64,000 nt of DNA. It comes from Streptomyces venezuelae. Lineage in GTDB: Bacteria > Actinomycetota > Actinomycetes > Streptomycetales > Streptomycetaceae. The position numbers and the translations under genes are program-made. The stretch lies in NCBI RefSeq assembly GCF_008642315.1, contig NZ_CP029192.1, forward strand, positions 8,184,001 to 8,248,000. Direction: 5' to 3'. The notes under the pieces were generated by a model, which was given only the letters and a program-made list of their open reading frames with translations, ran no database searches and was not told the DNA's origin. Each line of letters starts with the position of its first letter. Position 1 is the stretch's first letter. This document shows, one piece after another, positions 8,662 through 17,514 of this stretch.

Positions 8662-10149
8662 TTACGCCTTGGGCTTCTCCGAGTCCACTCCCGGCCGCTC
8701 CTTCTTCCACAGACCACGCGTGAAGTCGGGGATCGCCTGCGGCGCGCCCTTCGCCTTGATCGACAGGTGGCTCAGCGGAACGGGGGCCGTCCATGTCGCG
8801 GCGTCGTACACGTCGAAGTCGGGGACCAGGCCGAGCTGCATGGTCTGCATCAGACGGAAGATCATGATGTAGTCCATGCCGCCGTGGCCGCCGGGCGGGT
8901 TGGAGTGCTCCTTCCATAGCCAGTGGTCGAAGTCGGCGTACTTGGCGAAGTCGCCCCACTCGTCGTTCGTGTGGTCCGGCTCTATGTAGATGCGCTCGGG
9001 GTAGTCCTCGAAGACGCCCCGTGTGCCGCCGAGGCTGTTGATCCGCGAGTAGGGGTGGGGCGTGCTGACGTCGTGTTCCAGGCGGATGACCCGGCCCTTC
9101 GCCGTCTGGACCAGGCTGATGGTGCGGTCGCTCTCGATGTACGTCTCCTTCCAGCTCGGGTCCCCCGCGGGCATGTGCTCCTTGCGGTACTCGGCGAGGC
9201 CGAGGGAGGGCGTGCCGAAGCTGGATATGTGGGTGGCGCGGTCGCCGCGGTTGACGTCCATGTAGTTGGCGACGGGACCGAAGCCGTGGTTGGGGTAGAG
9301 GTCGCCGCGCAGCCGGGTGTGCCAGAGGCGCCGCCACGGCCCCTCGTAGTAGTCGGGGTCGAACATCAGGCCGCGCAGATCGTGGTTGTAGGCGCCCGCG
9401 CCGTGCAGCAGGTCGCCGAACTTGCCCGCGTGCGCCATCCGCAGGACGCGCATCTCGTTCCTGCCGTAACAGCAGTTCTCCAGCTGCATGCAGTGTCTGC
9501 GGGTGCGCTCGGAGAGGTCGACCAGCTCCCACAGCTCGTCGAGGCGCAGGGCGATGGGACATTCCACGCCCACGTGTTTGCCGTTCAGCATCGCCGACTT
9601 GGCCATGGCGAAGTGGAAGTCCCAGGGCGTCGCCACGTACACGAAGTCGATGTCCCCGCGCTTGCACAGGTTCTCGTAGTCGTGGTCGCCCTTGGTGTAC
9701 GTCGCCGGGGCGGGCTGGCCCGCGGCCGTGACCTTCTTCGCGGCGGCCGCGGTCTTGTCCTTGACCGGGTCGCAGAGCGCGACGACGCGCACGCCGGGGA
9801 TCGCGAGGAACAGGTCGATCATGCTGCCGCCGCGGTTGCCGAGTCCGATGATCCCCACCCGGACCGTCGAGCGGCGCTGGAACGGCACGCCGATCATCGT
9901 CTTGCCCTTGCGCGCGGGCGCCGCGGCCGTGTCCTCCGCGGCTCCGGGCCCGGCCGCTCCGGTGGTGGCCGAGCCGTGGGCGTCTGCGTGCGCCGTACCG
10001 CTCGCGAAGGCGGCGACACCGAGCCCCGCGCCGGCGAGGCCCGCAGTACGGAGTACCGCGCGACGTGAATGGCCGTCACCCGCCCCGCCGCTCTCGGTGC
10101 CGTCCGGAATGGTGCCTTCAGGGTGCGGTGTGACGTTCTCGTCGTGCAT
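8662..10149 (-). CDS. Tat-exported Gfo/Idh/MocA-type glycosidase, GH109-like
   Basis: 495 residues. A twin-arginine signal [11 protein letters not shown] followed by a hydrophobic stretch ends near HADA. Then comes an NAD-binding Rossmann fold ([12 protein letters not shown]) and the Gfo/Idh/MocA C-terminal domain. Motifs typical of GH109 are present: [30 protein letters not shown], and [15 protein letters not shown]. The founding GH109 enzyme uses tightly bound NAD to hydrolyse alpha-N-acetylgalactosaminides. Tat export fits, because the cofactor must be loaded before secretion. Start ATG at 10149 has a perfect GGAGG upstream. The partner PNGase A-like gene suggests glycoprotein breakdown outside the cell. 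It could instead be another Tat-exported oxidoreductase of the same superfamily; substrate is inferred. Confidence 0.8.
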   Translation of the reverse strand: MHDENVTPHPEGTIPDGTESGGAGDGHSRRAVLRTAGLAGAGLGVAAFASGTAHADAHGSATTGAAGPGAAEDTAAAPARKGKTMIGVPFQRRSTVRVGIIGLGNRGGSMIDLFLAIPGVRVVALCDPVKDKTAAAAKKVTAAGQPAPATYTKGDHDYENLCKRGDIDFVYVATPWDFHFAMAKSAMLNGKHVGVECPIALRLDELWELVDLSERTRRHCMQLENCCYGRNEMRVLRMAHAGKFGDLLHGAGAYNHDLRGLMFDPDYYEGPWRRLWHTRLRGDLYPNHGFGPVANYMDVNRGDRATHISSFGTPSLGLAEYRKEHMPAGDPSWKETYIESDRTISLVQTAKGRVIRLEHDVSTPHPYSRINSLGGTRGVFEDYPERIYIEPDHTNDEWGDFAKYADFDHWLWKEHSNPPGGHGGMDYIMIFRLMQTMQLGLVPDFDVYDAATWTAPVPLSHLSIKAKGAPQAIPDFTRGLWKKERPGVDSEKPKA

Positions 10150-10326
10150 CGGACCTCCGTAGCTCAGGGCGGCTGGTCTCTACCACTGGGGCGGAAGCCA
10201 CCCTGGTAGGAGGTCCGGTCGGGGCGCAAGAGACAGGAGGTGCCGAAGAGTTGGATTTATCGAAGGCCCACGCCCCCCCCATGGCGAGCCCCCCTGGCGA
10301 GCCCACCTCTCTCGCGGGCCCGCCCC

Positions 10327-13251
10327 TCACGGGCGCGTCACGCGCTCCAGTTCCAGGAGTACGGAGTAGTAGCCGCGACCCGTAGCGTGGTCCATGCCCA
10401 CCTCGCACATGCGGTTCGCGGAGAGATGCGCGTCGAAGGGGCGGGACATGACCTCCGCGGCCTCCTTGCGCGTCGCCGACTCCGTGAGCTCCTTGTGGAG
10501 CATGCCCCGGTCGCCCGCGAAGGCGCAGCACCCGGCGTCGTCCGGGACGACCACCTCGTCCGCACACGCCTCGGCGACGGCACGGAGCTGCGCCTCGTCG
10601 CCGAGGTGCTGCATGGAGCAGGTGGGGTGCAGGACGGCGGAGCCGACCGTGCGGTGCACCGTCAGCCGGGGGAGCAGTTCGTCGGCGGCCCAGACGATCG
10701 AGTCGACGACCGTGAGCTCCCGGTGCAACTCCCGGTTGTCCGCGGTGAGATAGGGCACGACCTCGTGGGCGATGCCGAGCGTGCAGGACGAGGCGTCGAC
10801 GACCAGCGGCAGGCGGCCGCCCGCCGTCCAGCCCCACGCCGCCTCGACGATGCGATTGGCCATGACCCGGTTGCCCGCGACGTACCCCTTCGAGTGCCAG
10901 ATCGTCGCGCAGCACGTTCCCGCGACATCGTCCGGAATCCACACCGCCTTCCCCGCGCGAGCGGAGACGGCGACGACGGCCTCCGCCAGGGAGCGGTCGC
11001 CGGGGCTGCCGAAGATGCGGTTGACGCACGCCGGGTAGTAGACGGCGGATGCTCCCACGCGCGCGGTGCGCGGCAGCTTGCGCGCCGCTGCCCCGGGGAT
11101 CCGCGGCAGCCATTCCGGGACGAGGTCCGGGCGCACGGCCTTGCGTGCGCCGCGGGTGACCGCGGTGAGCAGGCGGTCGCTGATCCGGTCGGCGGCGGCC
11201 ACCGCGAGCCGCGCCGACGCCTCGACGGCCTTGAAGTTCTTCGCGACGACAGCGGCCGCCCTCTCCTCGCGCGGTGAGTGCCGTGCGTGCCGGAACTCCT
11301 TCATCAGGGCGCCCGTGTCGATGCCCACAGGGCAGGCGATGCTGCACGTCGAATCGCCCGCGCAGGTGTCCACGGCGTCGTACCCGTACGCCTCGACGAG
11401 GCCGTCCTCCACCGGGGAGCCCGCCGGCTGGCGCATCATCTCGCGGCGCAGCACGATGCGCTGGCGCGGTGTCGTGGTCAAGTCCTCGCTGGGGCATGTC
11501 GGTTCGCAGAAGCCGCACTCGATGCACGGGTCGGCGATCGGCTCCACCCTCGGGATGGTCTTCAGGCCGCGCAGATGTGCCTTCGGGTCCCGGTCCAGGA
11601 CGATGCGGGGAGCGAGCACTCCGTCCGGGTCGATGACCTGCTTCGTGCGCCACATCAGCTCGGTTGCCTTCGGGCCCCATTCGAGCTCCAGGAACGGCGC
11701 GATGTTGCGGCCCGTGGCGTGTTCCGCCTTGAGGGACCCGTCGAAGCGCTCCACGGTCAGCCGGCAGAACTCGTCCATGAAGGCGGCATAGCGCTCGACG
11801 TCGGCGGGGACCGCCGCGTCGAAGGCGAGCAGGAAGTGGAGGTTCCCGTGCGCCGCGTGGCCCGCGACGGCGGCGTCGAAGCCGTGCCGCGTCTGGAGGT
11901 CGAGCAGCGCTTCACAGGCCTCGGCCAGCCGAGTGGGCGGAACCGCGAAGTCCTCGGTGATCAGCGTCGTGCCCGAGGGACGGGAGCCGCCGACGGCGGT
12001 GACGAACGCCTTGCGCGCCTTCCAGTAGCCACCGATCGTCCTGGCGTCGCGCGTGAACGCGTTGGTCACCGACGGCACGGGAGCGGTCAGTTCCAGGCCT
12101 TCCAGAGCCTTCGCGGCCGCCGCTTCGTACGCCTCCTGCGCGGCCTCGTCGGGGGCGCGGAACTCGACCAGGAGCGCGGCCGTCGACTTCGGCAGCTCCG
12201 CCCAGTCGGCGGGCACTCCCTGGACGCTGACCGAAGCCCGCAGGGTGTTGCCGTCCATGAGCTCGACGGCGAGGGCGCCCGCCGCGTTGAACAACGGCAC
12301 AGCGGCGGCGGCCGCGGGCAGCGAAGGGAAGAACAGCAGAGCGGTGCTCGTGTGCCGGTCCAGCGGCAGCGTGTCGAAGACGATCTCGGAGAGGAAGCCG
12401 AAGGTCCCCTCGGAGCCGACCATCAGGCCTCGCAGGATCTCCACGGGCGTCGTGCCGTCGAGGAACGCGTCGAGGCGGTAGCCGTTGGTGTTCTTGATCT
12501 CGTACTTCTCGCGGATCCGGGCCACCAGCTCCGGGTCGGCCTCGATCTCGCGTTTGATCGTCAGCAGGCCCGCGCACAGATCGGGCTCCGCGTGCGCAAG
12601 CTGTTCGTCCGCGTCAGGCTCGGCCGTGTCCACGACCGTGCCGGAGGGGAGGACGACGGTGAGCGAGGCGACCGTGCGGTACGAGTTGCGGGTGGTGCCC
12701 GCCGTCATGCCCGACGCGTTGTTCGCGACGACGCCACCGACCGTGCAGGCGATCGCGCTCGCGGGGTCGGGGCCGAGCACGCGGCCGAACCGGGAGAGCG
12801 CCGCGTTGGCCCGCACGACCGTCGTGCCGGGGCCGATGCGCGCGCGCCCGCCCCCGTCGAGCACCTCCACGCCCGACCAGTGCTTGCGCACGTCGACGAG
12901 GATGTCCTCGCCCTGCGCCTGGCCGTTCAGCGACGTACCGGCCGCGCGGAAGACGACTTCGCGGCCCTTGCCGTGCGCGTACGACAGGACGGCCGACAGG
13001 TCGTCGATGTCCTCGGGGACGACCACGACCTGCGGCACGAAGCGGTAGGGGCTGGCGTCCGAGGCGTACCGCACCAGGTCCGAGACCTTCGTCAGGACCT
13101 TGTCCGCGCCGAGCAGCGCGATCAGTTCCGAGCGGAGCGGCTCCGGGGTGCCGCCGCCGCGCCGGTCCGGCACGCGGTCGTGGGCGGGGCCGTCCGTGCG
13201 CGACGCGGCACCGGGGCGCAGGGCGTCGGGCTCGGGCTCCAGCAGTGGCAT
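10327..13251 (-). CDS. FAD-linked oxidase / Fe-S protein, D-lactate dehydrogenase type (Dld/GlcD-like fusion)
   Basis: 974 residues fusing three parts. N-terminal PCMH-type FAD domain (about 30-270, with TSLNGQAQGED and GVVANNASGMTAGT); FAD-oxidase C-terminal domain (about 270-550, with the HGNLHF motif); and a ferredoxin/CCG part with CIECGFCEPTCPS, CAGDSTCSIACPVG and the Cys-rich blocks YPACVN, CCATIWHSK, CSMQHLGD and CCAFAGDRG. This layout is that of membrane-associated D-2-hydroxyacid (D-lactate) dehydrogenases that pass electrons through Fe-S clusters to quinone. Start ATG at 13251 has GAGGAGA upstream. The MarR gene just upstream is on the same strand (45 bp away) and could be co-transcribed. 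The exact 2-hydroxyacid substrate is not determinable. Confidence 0.86.
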   Translation of the reverse strand: MPLLEPEPDALRPGAASRTDGPAHDRVPDRRGGGTPEPLRSELIALLGADKVLTKVSDLVRYASDASPYRFVPQVVVVPEDIDDLSAVLSYAHGKGREVVFRAAGTSLNGQAQGEDILVDVRKHWSGVEVLDGGGRARIGPGTTVVRANAALSRFGRVLGPDPASAIACTVGGVVANNASGMTAGTTRNSYRTVASLTVVLPSGTVVDTAEPDADEQLAHAEPDLCAGLLTIKREIEADPELVARIREKYEIKNTNGYRLDAFLDGTTPVEILRGLMVGSEGTFGFLSEIVFDTLPLDRHTSTALLFFPSLPAAAAAVPLFNAAGALAVELMDGNTLRASVSVQGVPADWAELPKSTAALLVEFRAPDEAAQEAYEAAAAKALEGLELTAPVPSVTNAFTRDARTIGGYWKARKAFVTAVGGSRPSGTTLITEDFAVPPTRLAEACEALLDLQTRHGFDAAVAGHAAHGNLHFLLAFDAAVPADVERYAAFMDEFCRLTVERFDGSLKAEHATGRNIAPFLELEWGPKATELMWRTKQVIDPDGVLAPRIVLDRDPKAHLRGLKTIPRVEPIADPCIECGFCEPTCPSEDLTTTPRQRIVLRREMMRQPAGSPVEDGLVEAYGYDAVDTCAGDSTCSIACPVGIDTGALMKEFRHARHSPREERAAAVVAKNFKAVEASARLAVAAADRISDRLLTAVTRGARKAVRPDLVPEWLPRIPGAAARKLPRTARVGASAVYYPACVNRIFGSPGDRSLAEAVVAVSARAGKAVWIPDDVAGTCCATIWHSKGYVAGNRVMANRIVEAAWGWTAGGRLPLVVDASSCTLGIAHEVVPYLTADNRELHRELTVVDSIVWAADELLPRLTVHRTVGSAVLHPTCSMQHLGDEAQLRAVAEACADEVVVPDDAGCCAFAGDRGMLHKELTESATRKEAAEVMSRPFDAHLSANRMCEVGMDHATGRGYYSVLLELERVTRP

Positions 13252-13296
13252 GAGCTCTCCTCGGCGGTCGTCCCCGGCACATCAGCGGGCCGGGGT

Positions 13297-13740
13297 TCAG
13301 CAGCGGCGGACGTCCGGCACGTCGAACAGCGCGTTCAGCAGCACGCCCAACTGTGCCCGCTGTTCGGCGTCCAATGGGGCAAGGATGTCCTCCGCGGCGG
13401 CGCGGCGCGCGCCGCGCAGCTCGCCCAGGGCCTTGAGCCCCGCGTCGGTGAGCTCGATGCGGATCACCCGGCGGTTGGTGGGATCGGGCGCGCGGCGCAC
13501 GAGATCGGCGGCCTCCAGGCCGTCGACCAGCGTGGTCACGGCGCGGGGCACGACCTCCAGGCGCTCGGCGAGATCGGCCATGCGCGGCGGCGTCTCGTAG
13601 TGCGCGAGGGTGCGCAGGAGGCGGGACTGCGCGGGTGTGATGCCGGTCGGCACCAGATGGCGTTTCTGGATCCGCTGCAGCCTGCGGGTCAGTCGGAGCA
13701 ACTGTTCGGCGAGCAGGCCGTCGGGGTCCGGGGTGTTCAT
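13297..13740 (-). CDS. MarR-family transcriptional regulator
   Basis: 147 residues. Winged-helix core includes ITPAQSRLLRTLAHYETPPRMADLAERLEV split over helices, with the recognition helix VVPRAVTTLVDGLEAADLV and the wing RAPDPTNRRVIRIELT. The protein ends in a Cys residue. It is divergent from an ABC exporter (13835) and the two starts are 94 bp apart, the usual arrangement of a MarR repressor controlling an efflux pump and itself. Ligand unknown; phenolic or antibiotic effectors are typical of the family. Confidence 0.9.
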   Translation of the reverse strand: MNTPDPDGLLAEQLLRLTRRLQRIQKRHLVPTGITPAQSRLLRTLAHYETPPRMADLAERLEVVPRAVTTLVDGLEAADLVRRAPDPTNRRVIRIELTDAGLKALGELRGARRAAAEDILAPLDAEQRAQLGVLLNALFDVPDVRRC

Positions 13741-13834
13741 GCGGGAACATTACCAGGATCTTGTGCATTGTGAGTATAGGTAACAGTGAGCTATGCTCCC
13801 TGAGTCATTGTCGTCCGAAATCCCGTAGGAGCCC
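13741..13834. promoter_or_regulatory. MarR / ABC exporter divergent promoter region
   Basis: This is an AT-rich island in GC-rich DNA. A rightward promoter candidate is TTGTGA (13768-13773), 18-bp spacer, TATGCT (13792-13797). A direct repeat TTGTG-CA-TTGTG lies at 13761-13772, and an outer TTACC (13750-13754) / GGTAA (13779-13783) inverted pair flanks it. These are the likely MarR contacts. The exporter Shine-Dalgarno TAGGAG is at 13826-13831. Confidence 0.55.
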
Positions 13835-15643
13835 ATGCGTCACGACGAAACCACCTGGACGCCGCAGCCCCCTGCCCCCGGCGAGGAGCCCCAGCCGCGC
13901 CAGATGCGCCGCATCCTTCGCCTCTTCCGTCCCTACCGAGGCCGCCTCGCGATCGTGGGCCTCCTGGTCTGCGCCGCCTCGCTCGTATCGGTCGCGACTC
14001 CGTTCCTGCTGAAGGAGATCCTCGACACCGCCCTGCCACAGGGGCGCACGGGCCTGCTGAGCCTGCTCGCGCTCGGCATGATCCTCAGCGCGGTCGTCAC
14101 GAGCGTCTTCGGCGTCCTGCAGACCCTGATCAGTACGTCCGTGGGGCAGCGCGTCATGCACGACCTGCGCACCGCGGTGTACGGCAGGTTGCAGAGCATG
14201 TCCCTGGCCTTCTTCACCCGCACCCGAACGGGCGAGGTCCAGTCCCGGATCGCCAACGACATCGGCGGTATGCAGGCGACCGTCACCTCCACCGCCACGT
14301 CCCTGGTCTCGAACCTCACCAGCGTCGTCGCGACCGTCGTCGCGATGCTGGCCCTTGACTGGCGGCTCACCGTCGTCTCGCTCCTGCTGCTCCCGGTGTT
14401 CGTGTGGATCAGCCGTCGCGTCGGCCGTGAGCGCAAGAAGATCGCCACGCAGCGACAGAAGCAGATGGCCGTCATGGCCGCGACCGTCACCGAGTCGCTC
14501 TCCGTGAGCGGCATCCTCCTCGGCCGCACGATGGGGCGTGCCGACTCCCTGACCAAGTCCTTCTCCGACGAGTCCGAGCAGCTGGTCGACCTGGAGATCC
14601 GGTCCAACATGGCGGGCCGCTGGCGCATGGCCGTCATCACGATCGTGATGGCCGCCATGCCCGCCGTCATCTACTGGACCGCCGGCATCGCCTTCCAGAT
14701 GGGCGGCCCGACGGTCTCCATCGGCACGCTCGTCGCCTTCGTCTCGCTCCAGCAGGGACTTTTCCGGCCGACCGTGAGCCTGCTGTCGACCGGCGTGCAG
14801 ATCCAGACCTCGCTCGCGCTCTTCCAGCGCATCTTCGAGTACCTCGACCTGCCCGTCGACATCACCGAGCCCGAGCGGCCGGTGCACCTCGACAAGATCA
14901 AGGGCGAGGTCCGCTTCGACGACGTCGAGTTCCGCTACGACGAGAAGGCGGCCCCCACGCTCCAGGGCATCGACATCGTCATACCCGCGGGCGGCAGCCT
15001 CGCCGTGGTCGGCCCCACCGGCTCCGGCAAGTCGACGCTGAGCCACCTCGTCCCCCGGCTCTACGACGTCACGGGCGGACGCGTCACCCTCGACGGCGTC
15101 GACGTGCGTGACCTCGACTTCGACACCCTCGCACGCGCCGTCGGCGTGGTCTCCCAGGAGACGTACCTCTTCCACGCCTCCGTCGCGGACAACCTGCGCT
15201 TCGCCAAGCCCGACGCCACCGACGAGGAGCTCTTCACCGCCGCGCGCGCCGCCCAGATCCATGACCACATCGCGTCCCTCCCCGAGGGGTACGACACGGT
15301 CGTCGGCGAGCGCGGCCACCGGTTCTCCGGCGGCGAGAAGCAGCGCCTGGCCATCGCGCGCACCATCCTGCGCGACCCGCCGGTCCTGATACTCGACGAG
15401 GCGACCAGCGCCCTCGACACCCGCACGGAGCGGGCCGTGCAGGAGGCCATCGACTCACTGTCGGCGGGCCGGACCACCCTCACCATCGCCCACCGGCTCT
15501 CCACCGTCCGCGGCGCCGACCAGATCGTGGTCCTGGACGGCGGCCGGGCCGCGGAGCGCGGCACCCATGAGGAACTCATGGAGCGGGACGGCCGTTACGC
15601 CGCCCTGGTTCGCAGAGACGCCCAACTGGAGCCCGCGACATGA
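13835..15643 (+). CDS. ABC multidrug-type exporter (fused TMD-NBD), homodimeric
   Basis: 602 residues. Six-helix exporter domain at about 30-320, ATPase domain at about 345-590. All ATPase motifs are intact: Walker A GPTGSGKST, Q-loop VVSQETYLF, signature FSGGEKQRLA, Walker B VLILDEATSALD, H-loop TIAHRLS. Unlike the four exporters at the left edge, it needs no partner and probably acts as a homodimer. The TAGGAG ribosome site sits four bases before the ATG. It is divergent from a MarR regulator, suggesting inducible drug or metabolite efflux. Substrate unknown. Confidence 0.92.
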   Translation: MRHDETTWTPQPPAPGEEPQPRQMRRILRLFRPYRGRLAIVGLLVCAASLVSVATPFLLKEILDTALPQGRTGLLSLLALGMILSAVVTSVFGVLQTLISTSVGQRVMHDLRTAVYGRLQSMSLAFFTRTRTGEVQSRIANDIGGMQATVTSTATSLVSNLTSVVATVVAMLALDWRLTVVSLLLLPVFVWISRRVGRERKKIATQRQKQMAVMAATVTESLSVSGILLGRTMGRADSLTKSFSDESEQLVDLEIRSNMAGRWRMAVITIVMAAMPAVIYWTAGIAFQMGGPTVSIGTLVAFVSLQQGLFRPTVSLLSTGVQIQTSLALFQRIFEYLDLPVDITEPERPVHLDKIKGEVRFDDVEFRYDEKAAPTLQGIDIVIPAGGSLAVVGPTGSGKSTLSHLVPRLYDVTGGRVTLDGVDVRDLDFDTLARAVGVVSQETYLFHASVADNLRFAKPDATDEELFTAARAAQIHDHIASLPEGYDTVVGERGHRFSGGEKQRLAIARTILRDPPVLILDEATSALDTRTERAVQEAIDSLSAGRTTLTIAHRLSTVRGADQIVVLDGGRAAERGTHEELMERDGRYAALVRRDAQLEPAT

Positions 15644-15686
15644 AGATATGCCAGGAATATGACCATTTGCGGGTTACCGTGCCCGC

Positions 15687-16499
15687 ATGCAGACCAAGAC
15701 TCCGAGACGCGGAACGATTCGACTGACGCGACGGGGCCGGATCGCCCTGATCGCGGCCGGAGCCGCCGCCGTGGCCGCCGCCGTGGCGGTGCCGCTGCTG
15801 CTTCCCGACGACGACGAACGGCCCGAGACGCTGACCATCCCCGAGGGGTGGCGTTCCGGCCAGGTGTACGCGGCCGTGGACAAGGCCCTCGAGGTGCCCG
15901 CGGGCACCACGAAGAAGGCACTCCCGAAGGCCGACCTCAAACTCCCCAAAGACGCGGGCGGCAACCCCGAGGGATATCTCTTCCCGGCGACGTATCCGAT
16001 CAGCTCACAGTCGACCCCGGCATCCGTCCTGTCGTACATGGTGAACACGGCCAACAAGAAGTTCGGTGCCGGCCAAGTCACGGCCGGCGCGGACCGGAAT
16101 GCGCTGAACGTCTACCAGAGCGTCACCATTGCCAGCATGATCGAGGCGGAAGCCGGTTCCAAGGACGAAATGGGCAAGGTCGCCAGGGTCATCTACAACC
16201 GCCTCGACCGGGGCATGCCCCTGCAGATGGACTCCACCATCAACTACGCGCTCAACCGCTCGACGCTCGCCACCAGTGAACGCGACACGAAGATCAACAG
16301 CCCGTACAACACCTACGCGCGCATGGGCCTGCCACCCACGCCGATCGGCAACCCCGGCGAGGAAGCGATGCGGGCGGCGATCAACCCGACTCCGGGGGAC
16401 TGGCTCTATTTCGTCACCGTAAAACCAGGAGACACGCGTTTCACATCAGACTTTCAGGAACACCAGAAGAACGTAGGGGAGTTCAACAAGGCGAAGTAG
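15687..16499 (+). CDS. endolytic transglycosylase MltG-like protein
   Basis: 270 residues with one N-terminal membrane segment (IALIAAGAAAVAAAVAVPLL) after a basic cytoplasmic start. The extracellular domain carries YceG/MltG hallmarks: GYLFPATYPI, ASMIEAEAGS (catalytic Glu in the IEAE motif), ARVIYNRLDRGMPLQMDST, INSPYNTYARMGLPPTPIGN and LYFVTV. MltG enzymes cut nascent glycan strands to set peptidoglycan chain length. Streptomyces usually carries a long MltG in the aroE/ruvX region; this shorter version lacks the LysM-like N-terminal part and stands alone, so it looks like an accessory paralogue. Start ATG at 15687 has a weak ribosome site. Confidence 0.85.
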   Translation: MQTKTPRRGTIRLTRRGRIALIAAGAAAVAAAVAVPLLLPDDDERPETLTIPEGWRSGQVYAAVDKALEVPAGTTKKALPKADLKLPKDAGGNPEGYLFPATYPISSQSTPASVLSYMVNTANKKFGAGQVTAGADRNALNVYQSVTIASMIEAEAGSKDEMGKVARVIYNRLDRGMPLQMDSTINYALNRSTLATSERDTKINSPYNTYARMGLPPTPIGNPGEEAMRAAINPTPGDWLYFVTVKPGDTRFTSDFQEHQKNVGEFNKAK

Positions 16500-16560
16500 C
16501 GGGAGGGCGAAAAGTGGCAATGTCCAGGGGGGTGCGCTCGGCCATCGTGTCTGCTCCGTC

Positions 16561-16588
16561 TTGACCTCAACCGTGGTTCAGGTAGAAC
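16561..16588 (+). promoter_or_regulatory. promoter for the ABM-fold gene
   Basis: TTGACC (16561-16566), 16-bp spacer, TAGAAC (16583-16588), followed by the GGAGGAG ribosome site at about 16620-16626. The TTG could be mistaken for a start codon in the same frame, but the promoter match and the strong downstream ribosome site argue otherwise. Confidence 0.65.
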
Positions 16589-16632
16589 GCTTTTCTCTGA
16601 ACGTGCCGCTCAGTGTGCAGGAGGAGCCGACC

Positions 16633-17334
16633 ATGGCCGCACTAATAACACGTGCCTTTCCCGATGTCCGGCGGGCGGACGCCGGGACGATCCTCGTCAG
16701 CTCCTGGACCCTGCCGGCCCCAGGGGTGCAGAAGCAGGCCGCGGACCTGGCGATCGAGAAGTGGGAACACCAGGAACGCCCGGACGCCATGCTCTCGTTC
16801 ACCACCTTCCTCAGCGAGAACGGCCGCGAGGTCCTCAACTACGCCCAGTGGACGGACGACGATTCCCAGCGGGAGTGGACGCGCGCGGCCCGGCGCTCCC
16901 ATGACATCGGCGGGGTCGAGCGCATGGTGCTCGGCATCGAACGGCCAGGCGAGGTGCGCTACTCGCTCCACCGCAGCTACACGTCCGAAGAGGAAGCGGA
17001 CAGCGCCCCCGGCGCCCTCGTCACCCCCACCTTCGAGACCGAAGGGCCGGACAGCCAGCGCGCGTTCATCGACGGCGTCATCGCGATCCTGGAGCGGACC
17101 CGGCCGCCGGGGCTGCTCGCGGCCCACTTCCACATGAGCAAGGACGGGCACGGGGTCCTCAACCACGCCGAGTGGCGGGACATGTCCGCCTGGCGGCGCT
17201 TCGCCGAGAGCGGCGGCACGGTCGAGATGGGCATGCTGATCGAGGGCTTGGAGGGCGTCGCTCCGGCTCCGACGCAGCTGGGTGTGCCGCGCTATCTCCC
17301 GTACAAGAGCCTGGTGAACGTCGAGGCACCCTGA
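16633..17334 (+). CDS. tandem antibiotic-biosynthesis-monooxygenase (ABM) fold protein
   Basis: 233 residues from the ATG at 16633, chosen because GCAGGAGGAG lies seven bases upstream. The sequence appears to be an internal duplication of an ABM-type dimeric alpha/beta-barrel: first half PDAMLSFTTFLSENGREVLN followed by YAQWTDDDSQREW, second half LLAAHFHMSKDGHGVLNHAE followed by WRDMSAWRRF. The paired 'NGREVLNYAQW' and 'DGHGVLNHAEW' blocks show the repeat. ABM proteins include cofactor-free oxygenases of aromatic polyketides, haem-degrading enzymes and ligand-binding proteins. No biosynthetic genes are adjacent, so the activity is unknown. A single gene with its own promoter. Confidence 0.75.
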   Translation: MAALITRAFPDVRRADAGTILVSSWTLPAPGVQKQAADLAIEKWEHQERPDAMLSFTTFLSENGREVLNYAQWTDDDSQREWTRAARRSHDIGGVERMVLGIERPGEVRYSLHRSYTSEEEADSAPGALVTPTFETEGPDSQRAFIDGVIAILERTRPPGLLAAHFHMSKDGHGVLNHAEWRDMSAWRRFAESGGTVEMGMLIEGLEGVAPAPTQLGVPRYLPYKSLVNVEAP

Positions 17335-17514
17335 GCGGCGGTCACCTCAGCCCTCCCGCTGGACCGGTTCGGCCTCTTGTGCCGCGTTGAGCGGCGCGAG
17401 AGGCTGGCAGGCGCGCGCGACGTCAACCGGCGCGGCTCATCCAGTACCGCACTGCACCGCACATGGCCCGACCCCGTCCCTGGTCAGTCGATGAAAGGTT
17501 CAGGTGCACCGGGA

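Noticed and set aside
16561..16632. TTG at 16561 as the start of the ABM-fold gene
   Set aside because: The TTG is part of the TTGACC -35 box, and a strong GGAGGAG site points to the ATG at 16633.
17377..17514. Upstream GTG start (17377) of the subtilase
   Set aside because: It would add about 46 polar residues before an otherwise normal signal peptide.
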